Positions 1 to 5,838 of a stretch of 8,285 nt of DNA are shown one piece after another. The notes beneath the pieces were generated by a model. The model ran no database searches and had not been told where the DNA came from. It saw only the letters and a program-made list of their open reading frames with translations. This DNA comes from JACKLD01 sp049297695 (GTDB lineage: Bacteria; Pseudomonadota; Alphaproteobacteria; UBA2136; UBA6156): the NCBI GenBank assembly GCA_049297695.1, contig JBAQUT010000013.1, positions 1 through 8,285 on the forward strand, read 5' to 3'. The first letter of the stretch is position 1. Every line of letters begins with the position of its first letter. A program made the position numbers and the translations under genes.

Positions 1-361
1 GCCTAAACAAAACTGTTTCAGAAGGCCTATTTTCTTGCACGTCGTTAGATTGGTACGTCTCACCAATTTCCAACGAACTCCAATAATCTCGAAAATGACG
101 TCGTGTTTTCCGGTGAAGCACATAAAAAGCCACCCGCGATTGCCACAAGGCCTTAGGTGATGGGTCTTCCAAAAAGGTATGGTTTTTAGCTGAAAAACGA
201 CGCAATTTGTCTACGTCATTATCACGGATGGCCAAAGGGCCGTGCATCACAGCAACATCGGTCAGTTGCCCATAAATTAACGTTTTCACGTCATATGGCA
301 CACGCACATAGTGCTCCGTAAGAGCCGTATATGCCTCCAAGGTTTCAAGCCGCATGTTCAT
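1..361 (-). CDS. Unknown protein, 3' end outside window (N-terminal 120 aa)
   Basis: Reading the minus strand from the ATG at 361-359 gives 120 codons with no stop before the window edge, so the gene is cut at its 3' end. The product starts MNMRLETLEAYTALTEHYVR and has no signal peptide or membrane segment. It is rich in charged and aromatic residues, with a basic patch (HRKTRRHFRDYW) around residues 86-97. The start is supported by GGAG placed 4 bases upstream and a candidate promoter at 388-416. A second in-frame ATG at 355 is possible. I recognise no family. It lies downstream of mnmA on the same strand, but its own promoter suggests separate transcription. Base composition is more AT-rich than mnmA. 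Confidence 0.72.
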   Translation of the reverse strand, partial: MNMRLETLEAYTALTEHYVRVPYDVKTLIYGQLTDVAVMHGPLAIRDNDVDKLRRFSAKNHTFLEDPSPKALWQSRVAFYVLHRKTRRHFRDYWSSLEIGETYQSNDVQENRPSETVLFR

Positions 362-387
362 AGTTCTCCAAACTTGCTTGAGATATC

Positions 388-416
388 TATATAAACGCTC
401 TTCATTATGTATGCAA
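388..416 (-). promoter_or_regulatory. Candidate sigma70-type promoter for the gene at 1-361
   Basis: On the minus strand, TTGCAT (411-416) and TATATA (388-393) are separated by exactly 17 bases, in the short gap between the mnmA stop and the next start. The match to the -35 consensus is only three of six bases and to the -10 four of six, so this is a plausible but unproven promoter. Confidence 0.35.
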
Positions 417-418
417 GA

Positions 419-1627
419 TTATTGAATAAGAACTTTCCCAACCCGCGCACCCCCTTCGATCCACCCACCCCCCACCATCACCCCATGAGACGTATAAAAC
501 ACTGCCGCCTGCCCGGGGCTAATCTGGTCTTCCGCCGCCTCCAACACCACCTCGGCCCGCCCCTCGCCCAGCATCCGCACCACCCCCGCACTCCCCCCGT
601 GCTGCGCCCGCACTTTCACCACAACAGGGTACTCCTGTAACCCAGTAACCCTGTCATCCTGTAACCAGTTCAACTCCTTCACCGTAAACACCCGCCGCCC
701 AAGGCTCGCCCGCGGACCCACTACCACCTCCCGCGTGTCGGGCTTAATTTCCACCACATACAACGGCTCGGCGCTCCCCCCTGGAAGCCCTTTCCGCTGC
801 CCCACGGTGTACCCCACAATGCCGTCATGGCGGCCCAGCACGTTGCCAGCCTCGTCCACCACATTCCCCGGCGCATCCGCCTCCGGCGCAAACTTTTTCA
901 CCACAGCCCTGTAATCCCCCCCCGGCACAAAACAAATATCGTAGCTGTCCTTTTTGCCGTGCACGTGCAAACCCAACGCCTTGGCCAACTCCCGCACACG
1001 GGGTTTTTCCAGCCGCCCCAACGGAAACTCCAAAAACTCCAGCTGCTCTTGCGTGGTGGTAAACAAATAATAACTCTGGTCTTTCAGCGGGTCATCCCCC
1101 CTCATCAACACGGCCTTGCCATCCACCCACGCCTTCCGCACATAATGCCCCGTCACCAGCACATCCGCCCCCAAGGTTTTGGCCTTGTCCAACAGCTCTT
1201 TAAACTTGATGCGTTGGTTGCACCGCACGCACGGTATGGGTGTGGCCCCCGCCAAGTAGGTTTCCACAAAATCGTCTATCACTGCCGCCTTAAACGCCGT
1301 TTCCATGTTCAGCACATAGTGGGGGATTCCCAACGTCTGGCACACCATCCGCGCATCATACACATCGTCCAGCGCACAGCAGGTGCCGAATTGCTTGGTT
1401 GTTCCCCCATTGCTCGCAGGCGTGTCGCCCCGCAGGGGCGCTGAAGGAGTATAGTCCCACAACTGCAACGTCATCCCGATGGTTTTGTACCCCAGCGCAT
1501 GGCACAGCGCCGCCACGCAGCTGCTATCCACCCCGCCGCTCATGGCCACCACCACGGTGGTTTCGGCAGGGTTTTTGCCCGCCACCAGTGGCGGAATGTT
1601 CACCCATTCAGGAAGCGTCATCACCAT
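419..1627 (-). CDS. mnmA: tRNA-specific 2-thiouridylase MnmA
   Basis: MnmA adenylates U34 in the wobble position of tRNA-Lys, -Glu and -Gln and replaces the C2 oxygen with sulfur delivered from a cysteine desulfurase; it is cytosolic. Numbering from the ATG at 1627 (402 aa), the PP-loop ATP site SGGVDSS is at 30-36, followed by GTCCALDDVYDAR (about 81-93), the catalytic-cysteine motif PCVRCNQRIKF (C133, C136; C136 aligns with the first catalytic Cys), TGHY (159-162), DQSYYLF (183-189) and KDSYDICF, whose C232 is the expected second catalytic Cys. The beta-barrel C-terminal region is complete. The GTG at 1657 also opens the frame but has no ribosome site; ATG 1627 or 1621 is preferred, though neither has a clear Shine-Dalgarno. 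It is the last gene of the iscR-desulfurase block, which makes the desulfurase its likely sulfur donor. Confidence 0.96.
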   Translation of the reverse strand: MVMTLPEWVNIPPLVAGKNPAETTVVVAMSGGVDSSCVAALCHALGYKTIGMTLQLWDYTPSAPLRGDTPASNGGTTKQFGTCCALDDVYDARMVCQTLGIPHYVLNMETAFKAAVIDDFVETYLAGATPIPCVRCNQRIKFKELLDKAKTLGADVLVTGHYVRKAWVDGKAVLMRGDDPLKDQSYYLFTTTQEQLEFLEFPLGRLEKPRVRELAKALGLHVHGKKDSYDICFVPGGDYRAVVKKFAPEADAPGNVVDEAGNVLGRHDGIVGYTVGQRKGLPGGSAEPLYVVEIKPDTREVVVGPRASLGRRVFTVKELNWLQDDRVTGLQEYPVVVKVRAQHGGSAGVVRMLGEGRAEVVLEAAEDQISPGQAAVFYTSHGVMVGGGWIEGGARVGKVLIQ

Positions 1628-1666
1628 GCCCGCGTTATAGGCATGTTTGCACGCCACGGCAAGGGT

Positions 1667-1867
1667 TTAACGCGGCCCCAACAAACCTTTCAACGCGGTG
1701 GAAAGTTTCGCCCACCCCATCTGTTCCGCCAACCGCTGCAAACGGCTCTGCTGAGAAGGCTCCATGGCTAAAATGATGTGCTTCCGCTCCAACTCCGTCA
1801 AATCCGGCCGCAAGGCCTCCGCCAAATCCCTGCTTTCGGGCAGATACACCACACGCGGGTCGTGCAT
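1667..1867 (-). CDS. Small hypothetical protein (66 aa)
   Basis: I do not recognise this protein. It begins MHDPRVVYLPESRDLAEAL and is predicted by eye to be mostly helical, with charged amphipathic stretches (ELERKHIILAM, QSRLQRLAEQMGWAKL) and no signal peptide, membrane segment or cysteine. ATG 1867 is chosen over ATG 1873 because GAAGGA sits 5 bases upstream of 1867, whereas it would overlap the ATG at 1873. The gene lies 39 bases before mnmA and 48 bases after the exported protein gene, on the same strand, so it is probably co-transcribed with mnmA. Whether it has a role in tRNA thiolation is not shown by the sequence. Confidence 0.62.
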   Translation of the reverse strand: MHDPRVVYLPESRDLAEALRPDLTELERKHIILAMEPSQQSRLQRLAEQMGWAKLSTALKGLLGPR

Positions 1868-1879
1868 ATCCATCCTTCA

Positions 1880-1908
1880 AGTATAAGAACATCAAAGCCT
1901 TCCTGCAA
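1880..1908 (-). promoter_or_regulatory. Weak candidate promoter upstream of the 66-aa gene and mnmA
   Basis: TTGCAG (1903-1908) and TATACT (1880-1885) on the minus strand are spaced by 17 bases. The -10 matches the consensus at five of six positions but the -35 at only three. Transcription would be expected to start near 1873, almost at the start codon and inside the ribosome site of the preferred ATG, which counts against it unless the message is leaderless. Confidence 0.2.
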
Positions 1909-1915
1909 GAGGCCT

Positions 1916-2626
1916 TTACATGCCCATCTCTGGCGCTTTGGCAACCCACCCCTTCCGCACCCCCGTATAAGCACTCACCCTCGGCATGGGCTTCGCAACC
2001 GCCCGACGGAGCACGGCTGCAACCACCAGCTTAGCACTTACAGGCTTCAACACCGTAGCCGCCACCGCCATGGGCTTCACGCGCAACGGTGCTTTGGCAA
2101 TCTTGGCAGGGGTTTTAGGTTCTAACGTCAACAGTTGTTTGGGCTGCTCGGGTAACTTAACAACCTGTGTCTGCAAGGAGGCCACAACCACCACAGGCGC
2201 ATCATCCGTGCGCACCACCTCTACCCTTGGCTCTACCAGTACGGGCAATGGAACGGCTATGGCAGGCGCCAAAGCCATTGCCATCGGCTTTTCGGGAGTT
2301 GTCGGCACCAAGGTCGCCGTCGCTTCCGCCCTCAACTCATTCTCTGGTACGGAACATTTTTTGCTTTGCTGCAATTGCTGGGCCATGCCCCCCCACATCA
2401 TCACATTCACCGGCAAGGCTGCATCTTTGTCCGTCACCACGCCCCGCTCCAACAACACCTTCTTCAACACAGCGTCCGACACAACTGTCCCCTGATACGG
2501 CGGCAAAACCCCGCAATTCACCTGCAACCAAGCAAGCACCCGTGACGTCACATCGTCATTGGCAAAAACACTCCCCATCGGGGTCATCAGCATCATAACA
2601 ACAACAGGGGCAAAACGGGTTTTCAT
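1916..2626 (-). CDS. Exported Pro/Val/Ala-rich protein, unknown function (236 aa)
   Basis: Residues 1-22 form a signal peptide: MKTR basic start, a hydrophobic Val/Met-rich core, and a VFA|ND cleavage site after Ala22, so the mature protein is probably periplasmic. A small N-terminal domain (about 23-100) contains two cysteines, C38 and C91, which could form a disulfide. The rest is a low-complexity Pro/Ala/Val/Lys-rich tail with a net positive charge (for example LRVKPMAVAATVLKPVSAK), resembling a flexible linker or wall-spanning stalk rather than an enzyme. There is no lipobox and no second membrane segment. It sits 49 bases downstream of the desulfurase gene on the same strand. An AGAGAG/GGGAG stretch upstream could be its ribosome site. 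No family recognised. Confidence 0.75.
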   Translation of the reverse strand: MKTRFAPVVVMMLMTPMGSVFANDDVTSRVLAWLQVNCGVLPPYQGTVVSDAVLKKVLLERGVVTDKDAALPVNVMMWGGMAQQLQQSKKCSVPENELRAEATATLVPTTPEKPMAMALAPAIAVPLPVLVEPRVEVVRTDDAPVVVVASLQTQVVKLPEQPKQLLTLEPKTPAKIAKAPLRVKPMAVAATVLKPVSAKLVVAAVLRRAVAKPMPRVSAYTGVRKGWVAKAPEMGM

Positions 2627-2675
2627 ACTTGCTCTCTACTCCCATCCCAAGCCATCACGCAATACTGTATTCAAT

Positions 2676-3779
2676 CTATTTTTTAAAGATACCAGCCATA
2701 GTAGCCAACATCTGCTCCACATCCCTAGGGCTAGTCCCCCACCCCATACTCACCCTAAACGCCCGCCGCGCTGCTCCCTCCTCCACCCCCATGGCCCGCA
2801 ACACATGGCTCACCGCCACCCGCCCGCTGGAACACGCGCTCCCTTGGCTTACGGCCACACCCTGCATGTCCAGCGCCATCACCATATCCTCCCCCAACAT
2901 AGGCCCCACCAGTTGCACCACATGGCCCACTTTGGCGGCCTTCGGCGCCACAACCTCCAGCGGAAGCCCCTCCAAACCCGCCACAAACCGTTCCATCAGC
3001 CCCGCCACAGTCTCCCGCTCACGGGCCACATCCAACGCCTTCACCGCCGCACCCAGCCCCACAATCCCCACCACATTCTCAGTACCCGCACGGCGGTTCC
3101 GCTCCTGCGCCCCCCCCGTCATCTGGGCCACCATACGGTCTTGAACCTCACTTTTCACCACCAACACCCCAACACCCTTAGGCCCGCCAAACTTATGCGC
3201 TGTCAAACTCAGCATATCCACCCCCAACGCATCCATGTTCACATCCACATGCCCCACAGTCTGAACGGCATCCGTATGACACAACGCCCCGTACTTATGG
3301 GCCAGCGCCGCCACCTCCGCCACAGGCATAAGCACGCCCGTCTCGTTGTTGGCATGCATCACGCTTACCAACGCCACGCCACCCCGCTTCAGCTCGTCTT
3401 CCAAAGCCTCCAACCGCACCACGCCATCCCCATCCACAGGCACCACCGTGCCACCCAACGCCTTGGCCGTTTCCAACACACAATCGTGCTCTACGGCACT
3501 CACCACAACCCGCCCCCGACCCACCACACTCCGCAAGGCAAGGTTGGCCGCCTCGGTGCCGCCGCTCGTCAACACCACGCGCTCCGCCCGCACCCCTATC
3601 AACTCACCCACAGCCTTGCGCGCCCCATCCACCGCCATCCGCGCCGCCTGCCCTTCCCCGTGCACGCTGCTGGGGTTCCCAAACACATCCAACGCCCCAA
3701 CCATGGCCGCCTTCACCTCGGGCCGAACAGGCGTCGTCGCCGCATTGTCCAAATAAACCCGCATTACGCTGCTTGCCAT
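2676..3779 (-). CDS. Cysteine desulfurase, NifS/IscS family (class V aminotransferase fold)
   Basis: A PLP enzyme that converts cysteine to alanine and holds the sulfur as a persulfide for Fe-S assembly and tRNA thiolation. From ATG 3779 the protein has 367 aa. It shows the N-terminal YLDNAATT motif, SGGTEAANLA (about 72-81), EHDC with the PLP-stacking His98, HANNETG (Asn145 region), HTDAVQ with Asp170, the PLP lysine K196 in TAHKFGGPKG, the RAGTEN loop (about 231-236) and the catalytic cysteine C316 in GSACSSG. It is somewhat shorter than E. coli IscS (404 aa) but all core motifs are present. The frame is open upstream into iscR; ATG 3779 starts one base after the iscR stop, suggesting translational coupling, and ATG 3764 is the alternative. 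Neither has a clear Shine-Dalgarno. The sulfur could serve MnmA downstream; IscU or SufBCD partners must be encoded elsewhere. Confidence 0.95.
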   Translation of the reverse strand: MASSVMRVYLDNAATTPVRPEVKAAMVGALDVFGNPSSVHGEGQAARMAVDGARKAVGELIGVRAERVVLTSGGTEAANLALRSVVGRGRVVVSAVEHDCVLETAKALGGTVVPVDGDGVVRLEALEDELKRGGVALVSVMHANNETGVLMPVAEVAALAHKYGALCHTDAVQTVGHVDVNMDALGVDMLSLTAHKFGGPKGVGVLVVKSEVQDRMVAQMTGGAQERNRRAGTENVVGIVGLGAAVKALDVARERETVAGLMERFVAGLEGLPLEVVAPKAAKVGHVVQLVGPMLGEDMVMALDMQGVAVSQGSACSSGRVAVSHVLRAMGVEEGAARRAFRVSMGWGTSPRDVEQMLATMAGIFKK

Positions 3780-3780
3780 C

Positions 3781-4308
3781 TCAGTTAATCCGCACCTTGG
3801 TTCCCACCGCCGCCACGGGCGATGGAACATGCCCAACACCCACCTCGCCATCAAGTACCATTTGCAACGTCACACGGGTTAAAAATTGCTGCATATGTGC
3901 CCCCATGGCAGCCCATAAATCGTGGGAGTTACATTTCCGCCCCCCCGCACACACGGGCTCCAAAACCTGCCCCGTCAACGGGTGAATCCCTTCCAACTTA
4001 TACAACGTTTTACAACGCGTTATATCCAAGTCTTCTTCCACCGCATCAATCACATCCGCCAGCGTGATTTCAGCAGGCACACGGGCCAAAACATACCCGC
4101 CGCCTGGCCCCCGCGTGCTGCTCACCACCTTGTTCTTACGAAGCTTGCCAAACAGCTGTTCCAAGTAACTCAAACTAATGCGCTGACGCTCCGCAATCTG
4201 CGCCAACGTTACGGGCATCACCTTGGTATCACGGGCACCCGCCACACTCATTTCGGCCAAATCCAACATGGCCATCACCGCATACCGCCCGCGTGTACTG
4301 AAATGCAT
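3781..4308 (-). CDS. iscR: Rrf2-family transcriptional regulator, IscR-like
   Basis: IscR is a dimeric winged-helix regulator that binds a [2Fe-2S] cluster and adjusts Fe-S assembly genes, usually including its own operon. From ATG 4308 the protein has 175 aa. It has the typical start MHFSTRGRYAVMAMLDLA, the helix-turn-helix (about 33-62, with ISLSYLEQLF nearly identical to E. coli IscR) and the wing STRGPGGGY. Cluster ligand candidates are C99, C120, C126 and H129 (ITRC...C-x5-C-x2-HDLW). The first two Cys are 20 residues apart instead of 5 in E. coli, an insertion of about 15 residues. The TTG at 4314 extends the frame by two codons, but ATG 4308 has AGGGG 7 bases upstream. It is followed one base later by the desulfurase gene. 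Autoregulation is likely; see the promoter and dyad just upstream. Confidence 0.92.
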   Translation of the reverse strand: MHFSTRGRYAVMAMLDLAEMSVAGARDTKVMPVTLAQIAERQRISLSYLEQLFGKLRKNKVVSSTRGPGGGYVLARVPAEITLADVIDAVEEDLDITRCKTLYKLEGIHPLTGQVLEPVCAGGRKCNSHDLWAAMGAHMQQFLTRVTLQMVLDGEVGVGHVPSPVAAVGTKVRIN

Positions 4309-4315
4309 CCCCAAT

Positions 4316-4341
4316 CCCCTAAAGTTGACTTCTCTTAGGGG
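4316..4341 (-). promoter_or_regulatory. iscR leader hairpin containing the ribosome binding site
   Basis: A 7-bp perfect inverted repeat, CCCCTAA (4335-4341, read on minus) and TTAGGGG (4316-4322), flanks a 12-base spacer, with one more possible G-U pair inside. The right arm includes the AGGGG that is the best Shine-Dalgarno for iscR. Folding in the mRNA would hide that site. It could equally be a protein-binding dyad; it does not fit the E. coli type 2 IscR site because the spacer is too long. Confidence 0.45.
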
Positions 4342-4371
4342 TTATTACGCTTCACTTCACTCTTTCGTCAA
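4342..4371 (-). promoter_or_regulatory. Candidate iscR promoter with a dyad over the -35 box
   Basis: On the minus strand TTGACG (4366-4371, five of six to the -35 consensus) is followed after 18 bases by TAATAA (4342-4347, a weaker -10). Transcription would begin near 4335, at the leader hairpin. The -35 lies inside an inverted repeat, CTCTT-5-AAGAG (4360-4374), which could be an operator for IscR autoregulation. The promoter overlaps the 3' end of the upstream 180-aa gene. Confidence 0.38.
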
Positions 4372-4899
4372 GAGAGTTGGCTGTTTCGTCTCCACCTTTC
4401 GCTCATCCCCGTAACACCAAAAAAAAGCAATATCATCATTCGCATCCAACACACGCTGGGCTCCTTGAACCCCCTCACCTAGCAACATCGTCCCAACCGC
4501 GGGGTCTCTAAAACGGTTGTAGTTGGTATAATCACCCTGAAGCCGCTCTCCAACACCTTGTTTATGCCCCATCACCAAGCGCCACAAAGCACTACCAGGG
4601 TCTCGATACACCGCCACAGCCGGAGCTTCCAATCCTTTATCCAAATGAGGTATTTCTCCCGCTAAATAGGCATCATACTGCCGTTGCAATTCTTCCGCCG
4701 CCCCTTGGGCTTCGGCCATCACCAAATAGAGGTATGCCCCCTCCACCGGCGGACGCTTTTCTATCGCACTATAAACTGATAAACTCACGTTTTTTATAAC
4801 AAAATCTGAAACATGAGACTTCAAGTCTTCTTCAGACATACCTTGTTCCATCCCCAAAACCTGCCGCAACGATCCGACCACTTTTTTTAAGTAACTCAT
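4357..4899 (-). CDS. Hypothetical soluble protein (180 aa)
   Basis: I recognise no family. The product starts MSYLKKVVGSLRQVLGMEQG, has no signal peptide or clear membrane segment, and looks like a helical N-terminal half (to about residue 90, with AEAQGAAEELQRQYDAYLAGE) followed by a mixed region with aromatic patches (GDYTNYNRFRD, DIAFFWCYGDERK). The start at 4899 is firm: GGAGGAG (4905-4911) lies 5 bases upstream, the best ribosome site in the window, implying high translation. Its stop is 15 bases before the iscR leader hairpin, so read-through into iscR is possible although iscR also has its own candidate promoter. Base composition is more AT-rich than iscR and the desulfurase gene. Confidence 0.8.
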   Translation of the reverse strand: MSYLKKVVGSLRQVLGMEQGMSEEDLKSHVSDFVIKNVSLSVYSAIEKRPPVEGAYLYLVMAEAQGAAEELQRQYDAYLAGEIPHLDKGLEAPAVAVYRDPGSALWRLVMGHKQGVGERLQGDYTNYNRFRDPAVGTMLLGEGVQGAQRVLDANDDIAFFWCYGDERKVETKQPTLLTKE

Positions 4900-4935
4900 A
4901 TTTTCTCCTCCATAAATGTAAATCTTACTTCTGAA

Positions 4936-4964
4936 TAAATAGGTCTCATTATCATGTTTTTCAA
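4936..4964 (-). promoter_or_regulatory. Weak candidate promoter upstream of the 180-aa gene
   Basis: TTGAAA (4959-4964) and TATTTA (4936-4941) on the minus strand are spaced 17 bases apart in AT-rich intergenic DNA. A GATAAT at 4948-4953 is an alternative -10 without a good -35. Some promoter is expected here because the gene is the first of the minus-strand block, but the exact site is uncertain. Confidence 0.25.
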
Positions 4965-5039
4965 GATGTAATCACGAAATCCTTGCAATCCAACCACCAC
5001 CTATGCCATAAGCCCTCCACGATTAACCACAAAAGCCTG

Positions 5040-5186
5040 TTTCATACTCCAGTTTTCGCTGAGCAGTGGTGATTTTTGGCTTTTGAGCAGACCGAGCACC
5101 GTAAGCGTACAAACTAGGTACGTGCGGAGCGGAGGGCAAACAAAAGCCAAAAATCGCCCTGCTCAGTAGAAAAATGGAGTATGAAA
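5040..5186. repeat. 147-bp imperfect palindrome able to form one long hairpin
   Basis: The outer arms TTTCATACTCCA (5040-5051) and TGGAGTATGAAA (5175-5186) match perfectly over 12 bp. Further in, TTTT pairs with AAAA (5053-5056 / 5170-5173), CTGAGCAG with CTGCTCAG (5059-5066 / 5159-5166, 8 bp), three pairs at 5068-5070 / 5156-5158, then GATTTTTGGCTTTTG with its exact complement (5071-5085 / 5141-5155, 15 bp). The apical part can fold again, with CGTAC / GTACG (5106-5110 / 5118-5122) closing a 7-base loop. That is about 42 bp of outer stem plus about 11 apical pairs. No reading frame lies inside. It resembles an intergenic palindromic repeat or MITE-like element, but only one copy is visible. 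There is no U-tract, and its place between divergent genes argues against a terminator. Confidence 0.85.
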
Positions 5187-5187
5187 A

Positions 5188-5838
5188 ATGCCCGACGTCA
5201 ACTTTTTAGGCCCAGCCGGTCGCTTGGAAGGCAAATATTTTAGCCAAAACAAGCCCGAAACACCCATCGCCGTAGTGCTGCACCCCCACCCGCTGCACAA
5301 CGGCACCATGAACAACAAGGTTACCTACAACGTTTACAAAACCTTTGTAAAACATGGCTTCAACGTGCTGCGCTTCAACTTTCGCGGTGTGGAAAACAGC
5401 GAGGGCACGTTCGATAACGGCATTGGCGAAATCAGCGACGCCGCCGCGGCCATCGATTGGCTCCACGCCCAACACGCCCACGCGCCGGAAATCTGGCTGG
5501 CAGGCTTCAGCTTTGGCAGTTGGATTGCCACCCAAATGCTGATGCGCCGCCCGGATTTGCACCGCTTTGTGGCCATCGCCCCGCCCGCCGGCCTGTACGA
5601 TTTCGGCTTCCTCTCCCCCTGCCCCACCAGCGGCCTGGTTATTTACGGCACAGCGGATGAAATCACCCCACCCCACGATACCGAAGCCCTGATGCGCCAT
5701 ACCGTCCGCCAAAAAGGCATTACCATCTCCGCCGCCAAAGTGCGAGGCGCCGATCACTTCTTCACCAACCACATGGACGATCTTACCAACACGCTCAGCG
5801 CCTACATCAAGCAAGAAAGCGGCAAAAAAACGAGATAG
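5188..5838 (+). CDS. Alpha/beta hydrolase, COG2945-like (216 aa)
   Basis: A short cytosolic serine hydrolase of the alpha/beta fold; substrate unknown. Visible motifs are HPHPLHNGTMNNKV (32-45, oxyanion region), RFNFRGVENSEG (62-73), the nucleophile elbow GFSFGS with Ser108 (106-111), Asp157 in YGTADEITPP and His190 in GADHFF, giving a complete Ser-Asp-His triad with no lid domain. No signal peptide. The start at 5188 is served by GGAG at 5176-5179, 8 bases upstream, which lies inside the right arm of the 147-bp palindrome. From memory, this family often sits near iscR/suf genes in alphaproteobacteria, which fits the divergent iscR block next door. The gene converges with the lipoprotein gene, stop against stop. 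Confidence 0.92.
   Translation: MPDVNFLGPAGRLEGKYFSQNKPETPIAVVLHPHPLHNGTMNNKVTYNVYKTFVKHGFNVLRFNFRGVENSEGTFDNGIGEISDAAAAIDWLHAQHAHAPEIWLAGFSFGSWIATQMLMRRPDLHRFVAIAPPAGLYDFGFLSPCPTSGLVIYGTADEITPPHDTEALMRHTVRQKGITISAAKVRGADHFFTNHMDDLTNTLSAYIKQESGKKTR

Noticed and set aside
827..1444. Plus-strand open frame inside mnmA
   Set aside because: His/Pro/Arg-rich shadow with no ribosome site; mnmA is unambiguous on the other strand.
1893..1916. Possible terminator hairpin after the exported protein gene (AAAGGCCT / AGGCTTT arms)
   Set aside because: The stem needs a bulge and is short, and no T-run follows on the minus strand. It is probably not a terminator.
1986..2495. Plus-strand Thr/Ser/Ala-rich open frame opposite the exported protein
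   Set aside because: The minus frame has a convincing signal peptide and operon position. The plus frame is low-complexity antisense of a Pro/Val/Ala-rich gene.
2559..3788. Long plus-strand open frame (409 codons) opposite the desulfurase
   Set aside because: It is the antisense shadow of a GC-rich gene: the product is His/Pro/Arg-rich without domain structure, while the minus frame carries every cysteine desulfurase motif.
4316..4341. E. coli type 2 IscR operator in the iscR leader
   Set aside because: The half-sites look similar (CCCTA / TAGGG), but the space between them is about twice the 7 bases of the E. coli consensus.
5040..5186. Palindrome as a rho-independent terminator or insertion sequence
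   Set aside because: There is no T-tract after the stem, it lies between divergent starts, and no transposase or target-site duplication is visible.
5206..5814. 202-codon minus-strand open frame opposite the hydrolase
   Set aside because: The plus frame has the full Ser-Asp-His triad and a ribosome site; the minus frame has no recognisable motif and mirrors the codon pattern of the real gene.
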